From Hyphodiscus hymeniophilus (Eukaryota > Ascomycota > Leotiomycetes > Helotiales > Hyphodiscaceae): a stretch of 64,000 nt of DNA. The DNA lies in assembly GCA_016508695.1 (NCBI GenBank), contig VNKQ01000002.1, forward strand, positions 806,001 through 870,000, read 5' to 3'. Below, in pieces: positions 47,340-58,866 of the stretch (position 1 is the stretch's first letter; each line of letters starts with the position of its first letter). The notes beneath the pieces are model-generated. The model did no database searches. It was given only the letters and a program-made list of their open reading frames with translations, and was not told the origin of the DNA. The position numbers were made by a program, and so were the translations under genes.

Positions 47340-48249
47340 TCAGCCAAGTCTGCTCCGAAAAGCCTCCAGCCTCTTCCTCTCAAAGCCACCCTCCTCATAC
47401 GGGCCCTTGCTTATCCCCACCGGGATATTCTCCTCGCCCGTCACCAGGCCCTCCCACGCAGCGTCCGTGAACTCCCCAATCGGGATCCCGACGCTCCTCC
47501 CGTTCTCGATGTCCGGCTGGTCATGAAGCTCCGTCTGCACGGCTGGCGGCAGGATCTCAATCACCTTCACGTTGCCGCCCTTGAGCTGCGCTCGCATGGC
47601 CATGATGAGGTGGTGGATCGCTGCTTTGGTGGCCTGCGTCGGATGGTTAGATGCGAGTGGGGATTTTTGATGTGAGAGGAGGGTAGGAAGAGGGGGGGTA
47701 AGGGACAGGGAGGAGGGGACTTACGCAGTAATTTGGACAGTGCAGGATGGGGATCAGAGCGAGGCCCGAGGTGGTGAATATCAGAGATGTGGGCACGGAC
47801 TGTGACTGCAGGAAGGGTAGGAAGTGGGTGGTGAGGTGCAGGTAGGAGGTGTAGTTCGTCTTCCACTCCAGGTCCGCTCGCTCCAGATCTATCTCAAGTG
47901 GCTTGGCGAAGTTGAGAGATCGTTGAAGGCCACTGTTCAGAAACACACAATCCAGTTTCGGGTGGGCTTCTGTGACGCTAGTTTCTGGTTATTCGGTGCT
48001 CAAGTGCAAGGAGAAGGGAGCGTAGACTCACGATTTCACGAATTCTGGCATACCGGCCAAATCTGTGATATCGAACTGGAAAGATGAGGCCTTGTCTCTT
48101 CCGTGCTTTTGAACGAAGGAGTCAAGGTTCTGTTGCCGTCTTCCAACTGCTATCACGTGGCAGCCATTCTCTATGAATCTTTCTGAGAGTGCGAGGCCAA
48201 TTCCAGATGTCGCTCCTACGACGAGGATGGTTTTGTAGGAAAATGGCAT
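47340..48249 (-). CDS. Short-chain dehydrogenase/reductase
   Basis: Classical SDR oxidoreductase using NAD(P). Three exons: 48249-48032, 47977-47725 and 47633-47340, giving 254 residues. The glycine-rich cofactor loop is VVGATSGIGLAL at residues 9-20, followed by VIAVGRRQQNL. SLIFTTSGLAL holds the catalytic Ser region, and the YxxxK motif is YCATKAA, split across the last intron. LNSG replaces the more usual NNAG. The C-terminal part (VIEILPPAVQTELHD) fits small DltE-like SDRs. No membrane segment. Substrate cannot be inferred, and the neighbours give no pathway hint. Confidence 0.93.
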
Positions 48250-49559
48250 TTTAAAGGAGTCTGTGTCTGTGGTCTTTTGCCGCAGTGGAGTTTTCTAATG
48301 ATTATAGATAGCAGAAGGGTGACTGAGACTTGATATAAATACGAAAGCCAGCAAGGTGCTAAGGCTCGATACTAGCGGTGTGTTCCCGCAAACAAAATGT
48401 TGTTGATGATCTCATGGATTCGATGTTCCACCACCAGAAAATGTATGAGTTGATAAAACGATTCGAAAACACTTCTCAGATCAAGATGTCCCATAAAACA
48501 AATAGGATACAAAACATAGAATAACCTTTGCGAAGTATTTTGTCTCTCCAGACTTCTTATTTGGAATCAATAACTTCTTTGTGGTTCACGGAATCCGGCA
48601 ACCCCTGCACACCTCTCGGACTTTAGCCACACCTTTCCCGCTTGGAAATCCATGGATATACGGATATCAACTCTCGTCCATGGACTCCAAAACGCCGTCG
48701 AAAGTCCGCTGGAGCCATGAAGCTCGACTGGAAACCGTAGAGGCACTTTACTGGAGATAAGGCTTGTCGCCAGTGACGGTGACGTTAAGCTACTTAGCTG
48801 ACCGAAGGAAGAAATAGTATGCCAACGCAAAGCTGAAAGATGAAGCCGATACTCAAGCTGGACGTCGCTAACCCTGGTAAACATACCATCGGCTATAGTC
48901 ACGTCAGAACTAAGCTGTTTAGTTCATGATGGCACCTTTCTAAACCAGTACCGGATCGCTCGGTGTGGGCTTTGTAATTGTTTTGTATGATAAGCTGTTC
49001 TTCGGCTGGAAGGGGATTGATGAAGCATGTTTCTTGATAGAAGCTGGCTGACTTGCGGCTCTGCAAGAGCCTCGCGCCGTTATCAATGGCTATTCAATGC
49101 TGGATGAAAATGCCTATATTGTGCTCTTGCTGCGCGCCAAACCATTACACCGATTTGCTGACTTGGGTTCACGATTGTGGAACTCAACTTTCTCGAAGTT
49201 AAACGAAGCTGCGCGAAGGAATCTGACGTAAATGCTGATTTGATTTTCGCCTGATCTGCAGAGTGCCAACAAGGGCACTTTATGAAGCTGTACCTGCGTG
49301 CTGCTCGAGCAGCTTCCACTGAAAGATTTATCCCATAAGCAGCTTCCCTACCACTCAGAAATGTAAGACAGAAGGTAATAGAAGAGCAGCAGTGACGCCC
49401 TTTACAGCGAGATGTGAGGGAAGGGAAACGCGGAGAATGCACTCAAGATATATAGATTGCTCATCCACTTCATCTTGTCCTCTACCAACTTTGCGGACCA
49501 CAGCCCCATGCTATTGATACTTAACCTCGAAGACCTCCAAGAAGGACCCTTTGCACAAA
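48250..49559. other. Divergent intergenic region
   Basis: About 1.3 kb between the SDR start and the Myb-like gene start. It holds both promoters. Small frames at 48567-48902 and 49083-49442 (minus) have no domain. Confidence 0.5.
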
Positions 49560-50111
49560 ATGACGGCAACAGATACCCAATGCCGTTTATTCTGCGCCAT
49601 ACTCGCTCAAGCCTCACTCAGCAGCATCCGCTGGGATTTAGTCGCCGTCCACATCGGTGCGCCCAACGGAGGGGCTGCGAGGCAACGATGGGGACGTCTG
49701 AAGCTGGAGATGATCAGGAAGCGTGTCTTCCCTGGGGAGGCGACCAACGAGAGAAGCACGAAGGCTCGGCGGAGACGCCCGAAGCCAAAGGAAGGCACAA
49801 AGCAAGGTGTGAAGACGGGGAAGGACGCGGAGGTTGATCACGACGATAACGATAGAGGAAACGCCACGGAAGACACAAAGCAAGGCGTGAAGACGGAGAA
49901 GGATCCGAAGGATGAGGACACGGGTGGAGGAATGAAAGAGAAGCATGACGATAAGGACAAAGGAACCGATACGTACCAAGTCATCGACTTGGATAAGGAG
50001 GAAGAAGATCACGATGAGACGGCAGACTACCACAAGGCAGACTACCACAAGGCCAGGAGGGCTACTGAAGAGCACGGGGATGTTTGGTCTGCCGACGAGG
50101 ATGAGATCTAG
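49560..50111 (+). CDS. Small Myb-like domain protein with charged repeat tail
   Basis: An intronless frame of 183 residues from ATG 49560. Residues 1-55 (TQCRLFCAILAQASLSSIRW, then GGAARQRWGRLKLEM) resemble the short Myb-like helix-turn-helix seen at the N-terminus of many small fungal proteins. The rest is Lys/Asp/Glu-rich and probably disordered. It shows internal duplication: TKQGVKT-G/E-KD occurs twice (encoded near 49795-49830 and 49873-49905), and ADYHK occurs twice from an exact 15-bp tandem repeat. KRRRRP-like basic clusters could be a nuclear signal. DNA binding is inferred only from the N-terminal pattern. Confidence 0.7.
   Translation: MTATDTQCRLFCAILAQASLSSIRWDLVAVHIGAPNGGAARQRWGRLKLEMIRKRVFPGEATNERSTKARRRRPKPKEGTKQGVKTGKDAEVDHDDNDRGNATEDTKQGVKTEKDPKDEDTGGGMKEKHDDKDKGTDTYQVIDLDKEEEDHDETADYHKADYHKARRATEEHGDVWSADEDEI
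50022..50051. repeat. Exact 15-bp tandem duplication inside the Myb-like gene
   Basis: GCAGACTACCACAAG occurs twice in direct succession, keeping the frame and duplicating ADYHK. Confidence 0.9.
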
Positions 50112-50692
50112 CTTATGCGTCAAAATTCCGGGTGCAGCTGGGTAGGTAAGGTAGGTACGAAAGAATTAAGCGAGAAATATAAAGTTGCGCGTCGATGGTG
50201 AGCTATCATATGCAGGTCACAACCCGTTTTTGCCCCAGATGATCATCACATCCATGTGTCACTTTCGGGCACGTCTTAGACGGTTTGCACGATGCATTAC
50301 GACACGAGGCAGGCCGTAATGAATGCGCCTAGGAGAATTCTTACATGGCCAGGAAACGGTTGAAGCAAGTGCAAGCAAGAGAGGCCAAAGTGACAGATCA
50401 AAATCTTCATTTATGTCCAAATACGTGTATATACATTATATAAAAAGGCTTACTACATATTCAGCCAGATGCTTTACTAACAAAAAAGAGGGTATATGCA
50501 AAGCCGCCCAAGCGAGTAAACAGTCCATGCACGGCATGCCATGCAGTTCCAGAATGCGATTAGGAAGGGTATAATAAGTTGGTCCATGCCAGGCCGCTCA
50601 TACAAAATGCGAGCACGAGAAGCAAAGGTTTGTCGTTGGAAAATTCTTCCAATATGCAACGCTGAAAAAAGGCTCTGTCTTGCGAGTCAGGT
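50112..50692. other. Convergent 3' region with GGTAGGTA element
   Basis: About 580 bp. The element GGTAGGTAAGGTAGG sits at 50141-50155, just after the Myb-like gene stop. No gene seen. Confidence 0.5.
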
Positions 50693-52854
50693 TCACATCA
50701 TCATCAATCTCGTCGTTCGACGCTCCATGCGACTGCTGGCTCCACCAGCACCGGGTCCCAGGAATCGCTTCTGCTGCTGCACACGCCGGAAGGCATCACG
50801 CTCGCAGTAGACCTGATTATTCACTTCAAAGTAATCATTTCTTAGTACTCGCTTGCAGTCCGCACAAGTCAAGCAACCGGGATGAAATTTTTGCTTGCGT
50901 TCGCTTTCCACATATTGCCCCTCGATTCCTTGGTCGCAGGTCTTACAAACGCTCCCGTTGAGTTTGTGGTAGTGCCGCTCGCAGTATGGCGCATCGTTGT
51001 GTACGTAGAACGTAGCGGTTTGGAAAGGTTCCGAGCAAGTTGTGCATACGAAGCACTGCTTGTGGTATCGTCCAGTCAGACGTCCATCAGCAGAGGAGAC
51101 GGATCTGCCTGTGATAGGCTCCTTGCAGCCCTTGCAACTACCCTTCGAAGTCGTTGGGCGGCGAAGGGGTTTCTCTTTTGGAGGGCTGACAGGCGTTCCA
51201 GTTGGTCCTTGGTTGCGTGCTGGAAGTGGTGAGAGTCGTCCACCTTGGATTGCTGGATCCATTGGAGATTCCGGAGAAAGTAACGAAGGGTCGAGGCTTC
51301 TGGGATGTAGCATTCCTCTCGCAATTTGGTCATTCCTAGGAGCAGATGGCATTAAAGGAGATTTATTGGGCTGCAGGTCCATCATCGGTGCTTGCACATC
51401 AGACATCAGCACATCAAGTTTATCCGTCTCGGATGGCTGGCGCGTCTGTCGAGCTGCATTTACAGAAGGCGGGCTCGATCGTGAACTCGTTTTGCTTCCC
51501 TGGCTGTACCCGGATGTATCCGAGGACTGCGATTCACTAGGTGTGTGATATGGGTTGCCAATTCCAAATTCGGCGGCTAGGTTGATATTTGTAGGCAGAG
51601 GGGGTGCAATACCTGGATTCGTAGCTGTTCTCGGTCTTATTAAGCTTACCCCTCGAGGCGGCAGCGGTCTCGTCAGATCAGGACCCGGTACTGACTGTTT
51701 TCTTCCCCTCGGTGTAGATTCGCTGACCAGTCCATCATTTCCCACAGGCCTTCCGGATTCATTTGAGGGTCTACGTAATCTCGTGTCTGGCTCCGATGGT
51801 CGTCTGAATCTTGGCTCTTGACTTGGGCTGCCAAGAGGAAATGTTTGTGATCTCTGATCCGGGCGCAAGGCCATCCGCTCGCCATCTTCATCCGCTGTAG
51901 CTTCTGGTCTTCCAAAGCCCCCATATCCATTCTTCCTAGGCTGTTTGGGAAGTCCGAGCCCGAATCCAGATCTTGAGCCATTCGAGCTATTCGTTGAGGT
52001 CCGGGAGTGCCCAGCACCGGCCGTTGCTGGCCGTTGTATACTGGTTCCAGTCTCTACTGTATCCATTATTTCCTTTGTACTACCAACAGTTTGCTGCCTT
52101 TGATGACCTCGCTGTTCCGTTGGATTACCAAATTTACTGCGTTCATTTACCTCAAAGGGACCAGGTGCGATGGTGTTCATCCTTTTTAGAAGGCCACCGC
52201 TCGTAGCATTCATTGGACTGATAGGTGCATACATCTGGTTTGGATCCGCATTGGTGTCCCCTCCCATGCCCCCATAACCGCCCGCAAGTTGCGGCTTGCT
52301 TTTTACCACCTTCGCCGTCGGAAATGGAGGGAAAGCACTGTCAAGATTCGATAAGAGCAATTCTGGTGATGGTGGACCTCTGGGTAATGGCGCAGTTGCA
52401 CTGCGCAGAGGCCTGCCAAATGGTGACCTTGATCCGTCGTTTGGAGAGAAAGGAGAAAGGCTTCGCGAAGGAGACGAGCTCACTGGGGTTAGTTGATCCT
52501 GTGGGAAGAAAGGCCGGTCTATAGAGAAGTCAGCAGTGCATAATGATGTCCGTCTTGCCAACATACTGGCTGCAGAAGTATCGACCCTCGGAGGCATCGC
52601 TCTTCCTGGTTTAAGAAATCCTGGACCATTTGATGGTGCCTTTTTAAATGGCACATTGTCGAAGTTTCCGTATGAGTCTGGTGGGGGCGTCGCTATGCAG
52701 AATTGGTCAGTATCGCTTTCAACATTTCACAGAAAATCTTACGTTCGCCACCTTTGCAAATATGATCTCCCATCTGAGAGATCTCAATGTCGGCTGCACA
52801 CATGGAACATTTTATCGTCGGCAGAAAGCTCGACGTTCTTCCCAGGCCCGCCAT
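50693..52854 (-). CDS. Paxillin-like LIM-domain protein
   Basis: Cytoskeletal or polarity adaptor related to fungal Pxl1-type LIM proteins. Three exons: 52854-52743, 52692-52567 and 52518-50693, giving 687 residues. The N-terminus has a small Cys/His element (IKCSMCAADI, then GDHIC; residues ~13-33). A long Ser/Pro/Arg-rich disordered middle follows. Two LIM domains lie at the C-terminus: LIM1 about 541-597 (CKGCKEPITG, YHKQCFVCTTC, YCERHYH) and LIM2 about 604-656 (CKTCDQGIEGQ, FHPGCLTCADC, YCERDA). Zinc ligands look complete in both. Intron 2 (48 bp, multiple of three, no stop) could be retained. The exact orthologue name is uncertain, but the domain reading is firm. Confidence 0.93.
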
Positions 52855-55800
52855 CGAGTTTCGATTATTTGATCTGCAAGCTCGTTCATACAACGAGGAA
52901 TCGCCGAGTAGACATACGACGCGCCCAAATTATATTTCAGCTGTACAGGCGTCAAGCCGATGTCTGAGTCCAATGGCGCTGGCGGTAACTTTGTCTCTTG
53001 TTTTATCCTCCTTTGCGGATTTCCAGATATCCAAGATGTCATAAAAGTAAAGATTCAATCTTCGAAAAGTATACAAGTTTGTCCGGGAGATGGTGGAGGT
53101 TCGAATGTTTCAATCGATAATTCGCTGAAGGTCCGAGAGCTTAGATTTGTCTTTTTGGCGAAGATGTGTTTGGTGATGAAACAATTGATGAGTAGGACCT
53201 CTTGAAACTCTGTAGCGACTGAATAACAAGAGATGTGGAGGGCTCGTGGCCGTGCTGCAGAAGTGTAACTGGGCTGGGCTTGGTTGACGACGGGCCAATA
53301 CTGTACCCTTGTCAGCACAGAGGCCCTGCACGGTTGCCCCGAGCTCAAATAGGCCAATTCTAATATCAGGGGTAGTATTTGATAAGGTGGCCGATATCCA
53401 AGCGTAATCTCGTTTACATGAGAGATTATAAGTTCTCGATGAATAAGATGCTGGGTGTCGATCTGTCGAGAGTGGATGTACGGTACGAAAGAAATTGTCA
53501 AAGCAAGTGGCGATGAGTCGCAAGTTTCGGATGCCGATTATGCAAAATGAACACCTTATCAAGCTCAAGAGCGAGTCAAATCTACGGGAGGCCAGAAACA
53601 TAGCAGGAAAGGGGTCCTCAAGCGAGTACAGAAGAGGTAAAGAGAGCCACATCAGCCGGACAACAATCTAAGAACAGCCAAAAGGGTTTGGCGTGATCAT
53701 GGGCCGCCAAACCCGTTTCATGTGCACGGCGCTTGAGATTTTGAGAACGACGAGAGGCGAGAAGATGAACGGATCGTATTCAGTGGAGGGAACGAGCAAG
53801 CCTGCAGAGAAACAGAGCGTTGCTAGCCGGTGTTGTTGTTTGGAGTTGCTGCACCAGGTGCACACCAGATGTGCTCACCTGTTTGACTAATGGTGGTCCA
53901 AGACCAAAACCCCAAGTCAAAAGTCAAGGCCAAGTCGAAACCAAGTCAAAGATCTAGAGTAAGACCGAGACGAGACTCCTCCTAAGTTCCATGCTGCCGC
54001 TTGGCCGGTTTGAGGAGTCCACTATGTTAACCATGTCTGACAATTTGGTGAAGGAAGCGCCTTTGTCGAATTATTAGCGTTCCCTTCGTAAAACACAGCG
54101 GTGAATGGCGTTATAGATCATGAGCGTTGCTGCTTTGGGAAAATTCTCCGCAATTGGCTCAGGGGCAATAGCAGCAATCGGCACAAATCATTCCCAATAA
54201 AGGGATGCTGCTAATCTCGAAGAAGTCGATCCTCAACTAACATTCGTCAAGGTTGCTGAGCAGCTCTTGTACGGAGGAGTACGGAGGAGATTGACGGAGT
54301 AGAAGACAGAATGACGGCACCGTCCTCCTCCACACAAGGGAATTATGATCCTGCCGTCTGATTCCTTGAGCGCTTGCGAAGTTGCGCAGCCATCATGTCT
54401 CTGGTGTTGTAGCAGTTGTCGCCTTCATCCAAGGAGGGCGGAGGCATACCGACGCCGGTCACGTTATGGCCTTTTCAAAGCAGAGCGAGAGCACGTGACG
54501 CAGTCATGCAAGCGATCAAATGCAGGGGAGGTGCTTCCTTCTCGCTTGGATGTTGCATTATTGTCGCTGTTGGTCGAGGCAGTCATCCTCCTGAATATCA
54601 CTCAAAGCTGCCTATGCCTATTTGGAACGAGTTTTCATATCCGGGGGTTCACCTCCATCGAATGGAGAACTGAATGAGGAAAAGGGTCTCCAAAGTTCAT
54701 GGCTTCACTGTTGCACTCTGCAGTATCTACTTCGCCATCAAAAATCACCCCACCAGGTACAAACATTTATGCGCATTGCGCATCCAGAGATTCTACTATC
54801 TTATGCAATTTCGGATGGCGGACTCCCCAATTGACTTGCTCACGAGTCTCACCGCCGCCACACCTCAGAACCTAAGCGTCCACAGTTGTCCAGACACTTG
54901 GAACCGCCCCGTTGTCGGCAACTCCAAGATGCGGTGTGAAGCCAAAGCGAAAGGCGGACCCTTATCTCCTCCGTCCTCCAGCCATCCTCCTTTTGCCGAG
55001 CTCATGCAAACGTAACTCGAACCAGAATCCACAACCCCACGTTCACTTACCGCCATTTCATCGTGTGTGCTCAGTGCTCACTGCTTTCCCTACTCGTATG
55101 ACCTCTTCTCCCCATTCCATCTAAGACATAGTAGGATCGTGGAGGCGGGAGAAGTCGAGGGGAAGGGATCCGGGTGCAACACGAAGTTTTCTGAGCCGGA
55201 GATCTTATCATCTGAGGGAGGGATCTACTCTCGCTTCCGGTTCTACTGCTCGACATGCGGGATGCCAGGAACAAGAGGGGTTCAAGTGAACCAGGCACTC
55301 CAAACATTTTACCTCATCCTTCCCTTCTCCGGCTCGCTGCACGTGACCATACCCCTCCTCCCGTCCCCACCTAATTTAATCCTGGAATCTCTTGAGTGAT
55401 AGGATGTGTTGGTCAGATACGCTGTTATCTCAAACACCTCAGTAACCTCTCTTCATTCACGAAGCGCGCAGTCCAATCTGCTATAGTCGTGGGAGGAGGA
55501 GAGTCATTCGTCTCCGGCTCCGGACGTAGTTCCAGATTAACTTTTTCAATCACAAAACCCGAGTGGGATATTACTAGGTATCAGTACTCTTAGGAGGCTT
55601 CTCCACAGAGAGTCTCTGACTGGCTATTGATATAGAGACCTACAAAGGCACTCGGAATGTCATGATTCTGCAGCCAAGAACTAATAATCATACGTCTACG
55701 CGGCCACCACCAAAGCTAAGCCCGCTTTAAAGGGCCAAGGACTCGATATTGGCATTGCAAGTTGCAACGGCACACTCAATTGCAGGAGACAAACTGGGTC

Positions 55801-56777
55801 CAATCGCTGAGAATCTCGTAGTTTTGGACTACAACTAGATATGGAAATTCTAGACCATGCCTGTTCTAAACGGAGTCCGGCCTCGAAATTTGAGGCGAAT
55901 CTACTGTACCTGCTAAAGACTTCAAGTGCAATAGAACTAGCGTGCCTGCTTGTGCTCAGTAGCCCAAGACAAGTAATCGAGATGATGAGAATGAATGAAA
56001 CGAATGGTAAGGACCAGATCATCAGAACTCTCTCGAAATGTGTTTTGTGTCTTGTCCAATGTTATCAATGCAGCTCCTCGCTTTAGCAGATCCATAATCA
56101 CAAGCCAGACTCGAAAACTCCGCCAGCGATCATGATATTCGAGACTCACTACCTTCACACCGATGTCGCATCAATGAGGGCCGTGATCAATAAGAGGTGG
56201 CCACGATCGCGTTATGCAACTCCTCAATAGAACGTCGGTCGAAGGAGGAAAGTTCTCTGTGGTTGCTGTTAGGTACAAAATGCCCCTCCTTAGATTAGGT
56301 GGGGCAGCCGATAAGAGTACTGTACCTGACTGAGGTAAGCGCCTTCAACATTCATCCGGTCATTCCATAAAGTTCTCGTCCCCCGTCTCTTCCCTCCCTC
56401 TCCCACAACACCAAAATCAATTACCTGAAAATCTATATTCAAGCAATCTTCAATCCAATACATCACCTACACATTAAGTGATCTGAGTCTCAGATCACAC
56501 ACAGTCGCCAAGACGTTCTCCAATCTCCTCAACTCGTAAGTGCTTCACACTCTTCTTTCCAGTTCTGCAGATGGCAGTGAACAATGGACAGTCAGATGCA
56601 CCCATAACAGAGCTTTCACTGACTTTCTCTAACAGCTCGCACCATCCGTTCGCAGGAGCCCGTTGCTCTTCCGCCGCAGGGGCATCGGACTCGCCGTTTA
56701 CCAGATAAACATCATCCTAAGCCAACAAACTAAACTTCACATACCCGTCTATCAGCCCGCACAGTTCTCTGATAAAC
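52855..56777. other. 3.9-kb gene-free region with inositol synthase leader
   Basis: Between the LIM gene start (minus) and the inositol synthase start (plus). Minus-strand frames at 53055-53652 and plus frames at 54345-55399 are short, overlap each other on both strands and carry no domain. The final 400 bases look like a pyrimidine-rich leader. Confidence 0.5.
56536..56635 (+). other. Predicted 100-bp intron in the inositol synthase leader
   Basis: GTAAGT at 56536 and AACAG ending at 56635, with CTGAC about 16 bases before the acceptor. It lies upstream of ATG 56778, so it would be a 5' UTR intron. Confidence 0.55.
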
Positions 56778-58501
56778 ATGGCTCCTCACGCTGATGATGT
56801 TACGAATGGTAACGGCTCTGCGAACGGATTTGGTAGCACTACTCTAACCACCACCGACCTCTTCACTGTCGACTCTCCCAACGTCGTCTACACCGACAAT
56901 CTGATCAACTCGAAATACACCTATCGTACCACTTCGGTCACCCAAACCGCTGAAGGCAAGTATGTCGCTACTCCCAAGGAGACGGTTTACGACTTCAAGA
57001 CCGAGCGACATGTCCCTAAGACTGGTATGATGCTGGTCGGATGGGGTGGAAACAATGGAACCACTGTTACCGCTGGCATCATTGCTAACCGTCGTGGCCT
57101 CGTCTGGGATACCCGCGAAGGCTCCCGTGCTGCTAATTACTACGGATCTGTTGTCATGAGCTCCACCATGAAGCTGGGTACAAATGCAAAGACCGCCAAG
57201 GATGTCAATATTCCATTCCATGATGTCTTGCCAATGGTTCACCCAAATGATCTTGTCATTGGTGGTTGGGACATAAGCAAGATGAACTTGGCTCAAGCTA
57301 TGGATCGAGCTGCTGTGCTCGAGCCAACGTTGAAGGCTCAAGTCAACAAGGAAATGGCGGAGATGACTCCTCTTCCTAGCATTTACTATCCCGATTTCAT
57401 TGCTGCCAACCAAGAAGATCGTGCCGACAACCTTATTCAGGGAAGCAAGGTTTGCCTTGAGCATGTTGAGCAGATCCGCAAGGACATTCGGTAATTTTGG
57501 CACTCCTTCTGATGTATGCCACATGCTTATCAATTTCTTCAGGGATTTCAAGGCGAAGAATGGGTTGGAGAAGGTCATTGTCCAATGGACCGCTAACACT
57601 GAGCGCTTCGCTGAACTCATTCCTGGCATCAACGACACCGCCGATAATCTCATGAAGGCCATTGAAAGCGGGCATGAAGAAGTTGCACCTTCCACTGTCT
57701 TTGCTGTTGCTTCCATTCTCGAGAACGCTCCTTTCATCAATGGTTCTCCTCAAAACACCTTCGTCCCGGGTTGTATCGAGCTTGCTGAGAAGCACAATTC
57801 CTTCATTGGCGGTGATGACTTCAAGTCTGGTCAGACCAAGATGAAATCTGCTCTTGTTGATTTCTTGATCAGTGCCGGTATTAAACTCACCTCCATTGCA
57901 AGCTACAACCACCTAGGCAACAACGACGGAAAGAATCTCAGTTCTCAGAAGCAATTCCGCTCCAAGGAGATTTCGAAGTCCAACGTTGTCGATGACATGG
58001 TTGAAGCCAACTCTGTCCTTTATAAAGAGGGCGAGCACCCTGATCACACAGTAGTCATCAAGTATATGCCAGCCGTTGGTGATAACAAGCGTGCTTTGGA
58101 CGAGTACTATGCGGAGATCTTCATGGGAGGTCATCAAACAATCTCGTAGGTCTTCGAAGTCATTACTAAGTAGTTTATCTAACAGCCGTAGTCTCTTCAA
58201 TGTCTGCGAGGACTCCCTTCTCGCTTCTCCATTGATCATTGATCTTGTCCTCATCACCGAGATGATGACTCGCGTCCAGTGGAAGGCTCGATCCAATGAC
58301 GGTGTTGCGACCAAGGACTTCAAGAACTTCCACAGTGTGCTTAGCATCCTCAGCTACATGCTCAAGGCTCCTTTGACCCCACCAGGAACACCAGTCATTA
58401 ACGCTCTTGCTAAGCAGCGAGGTGCGCTGGTCAACATCTTCCGTGCCTGTATCGGTCTCGAGCCTGAGAATGACATGACTTTGGAGCATAAGCTTTTTTA
58501 A
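56778..58501 (+). CDS. ino1: Inositol-3-phosphate synthase (myo-inositol-1-phosphate synthase)
   Basis: Converts glucose 6-phosphate to inositol 3-phosphate with bound NAD, the committed step of inositol and phosphatidylinositol synthesis in the cytosol. Three exons: 56778-57490, 57543-58145 and 58192-58501, giving 541 residues, normal for the family. The NAD loop VGWGGNNGTTVTAG is near residue 87. NYYGSVVMSS, GGDDFKSGQTK and SYNHLGNNDGKNL carry active-site residues. The last exon has RVQWKARSNDG and APLTPPGTPVINAL. Intron 2 is closed at CCGTAG to keep ISLFNVCEDSLLASPLI. A leader intron is likely. Confidence 0.98.
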
Positions 58502-58866
58502 AGTTGTGACACAGTCCTCAAACGATGTGATTTTGAGGCGTGGACTTCATCGTCTGGTAATGGGTAACAAAATTGAAGCGTTGCACTGATTTCTATCTAC
58601 CACATGGCGATAAGTGCTATGCATTCATTCATTAGATCAATACAGTCGTAGACGAGCAATTGCTCGATTCAAAATTGTTCCATTATTTTTCAGTGATTTC
58701 CGAGTGCTAGCTTTCAATTCTACGTTACACGGTCAGAGCGACGCGGCCCGACATTTCCAATCCGGTCCTTTACCGACCACCCCAAGGCTCGTTCATACAA
58801 GAGTTTCCGGCAACAAGTTGTCATTGCCAATCATCTCAGCTCACTGTCGGTTCGGTGTACTTTCAA
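58502..58866. other. Short same-strand intergenic region
   Basis: About 365 bp between the inositol synthase stop and the start chosen for the OB-fold gene. If the latter has an upstream exon, it could lie here (an open frame of another phase spans 58614-58904). Confidence 0.45.

Noticed and set aside
53055..53652. Minus-strand frames of 148 and 180 codons upstream of the LIM gene
   Set aside because: They overlap each other in different frames and have no domain; they probably lie in promoter DNA.
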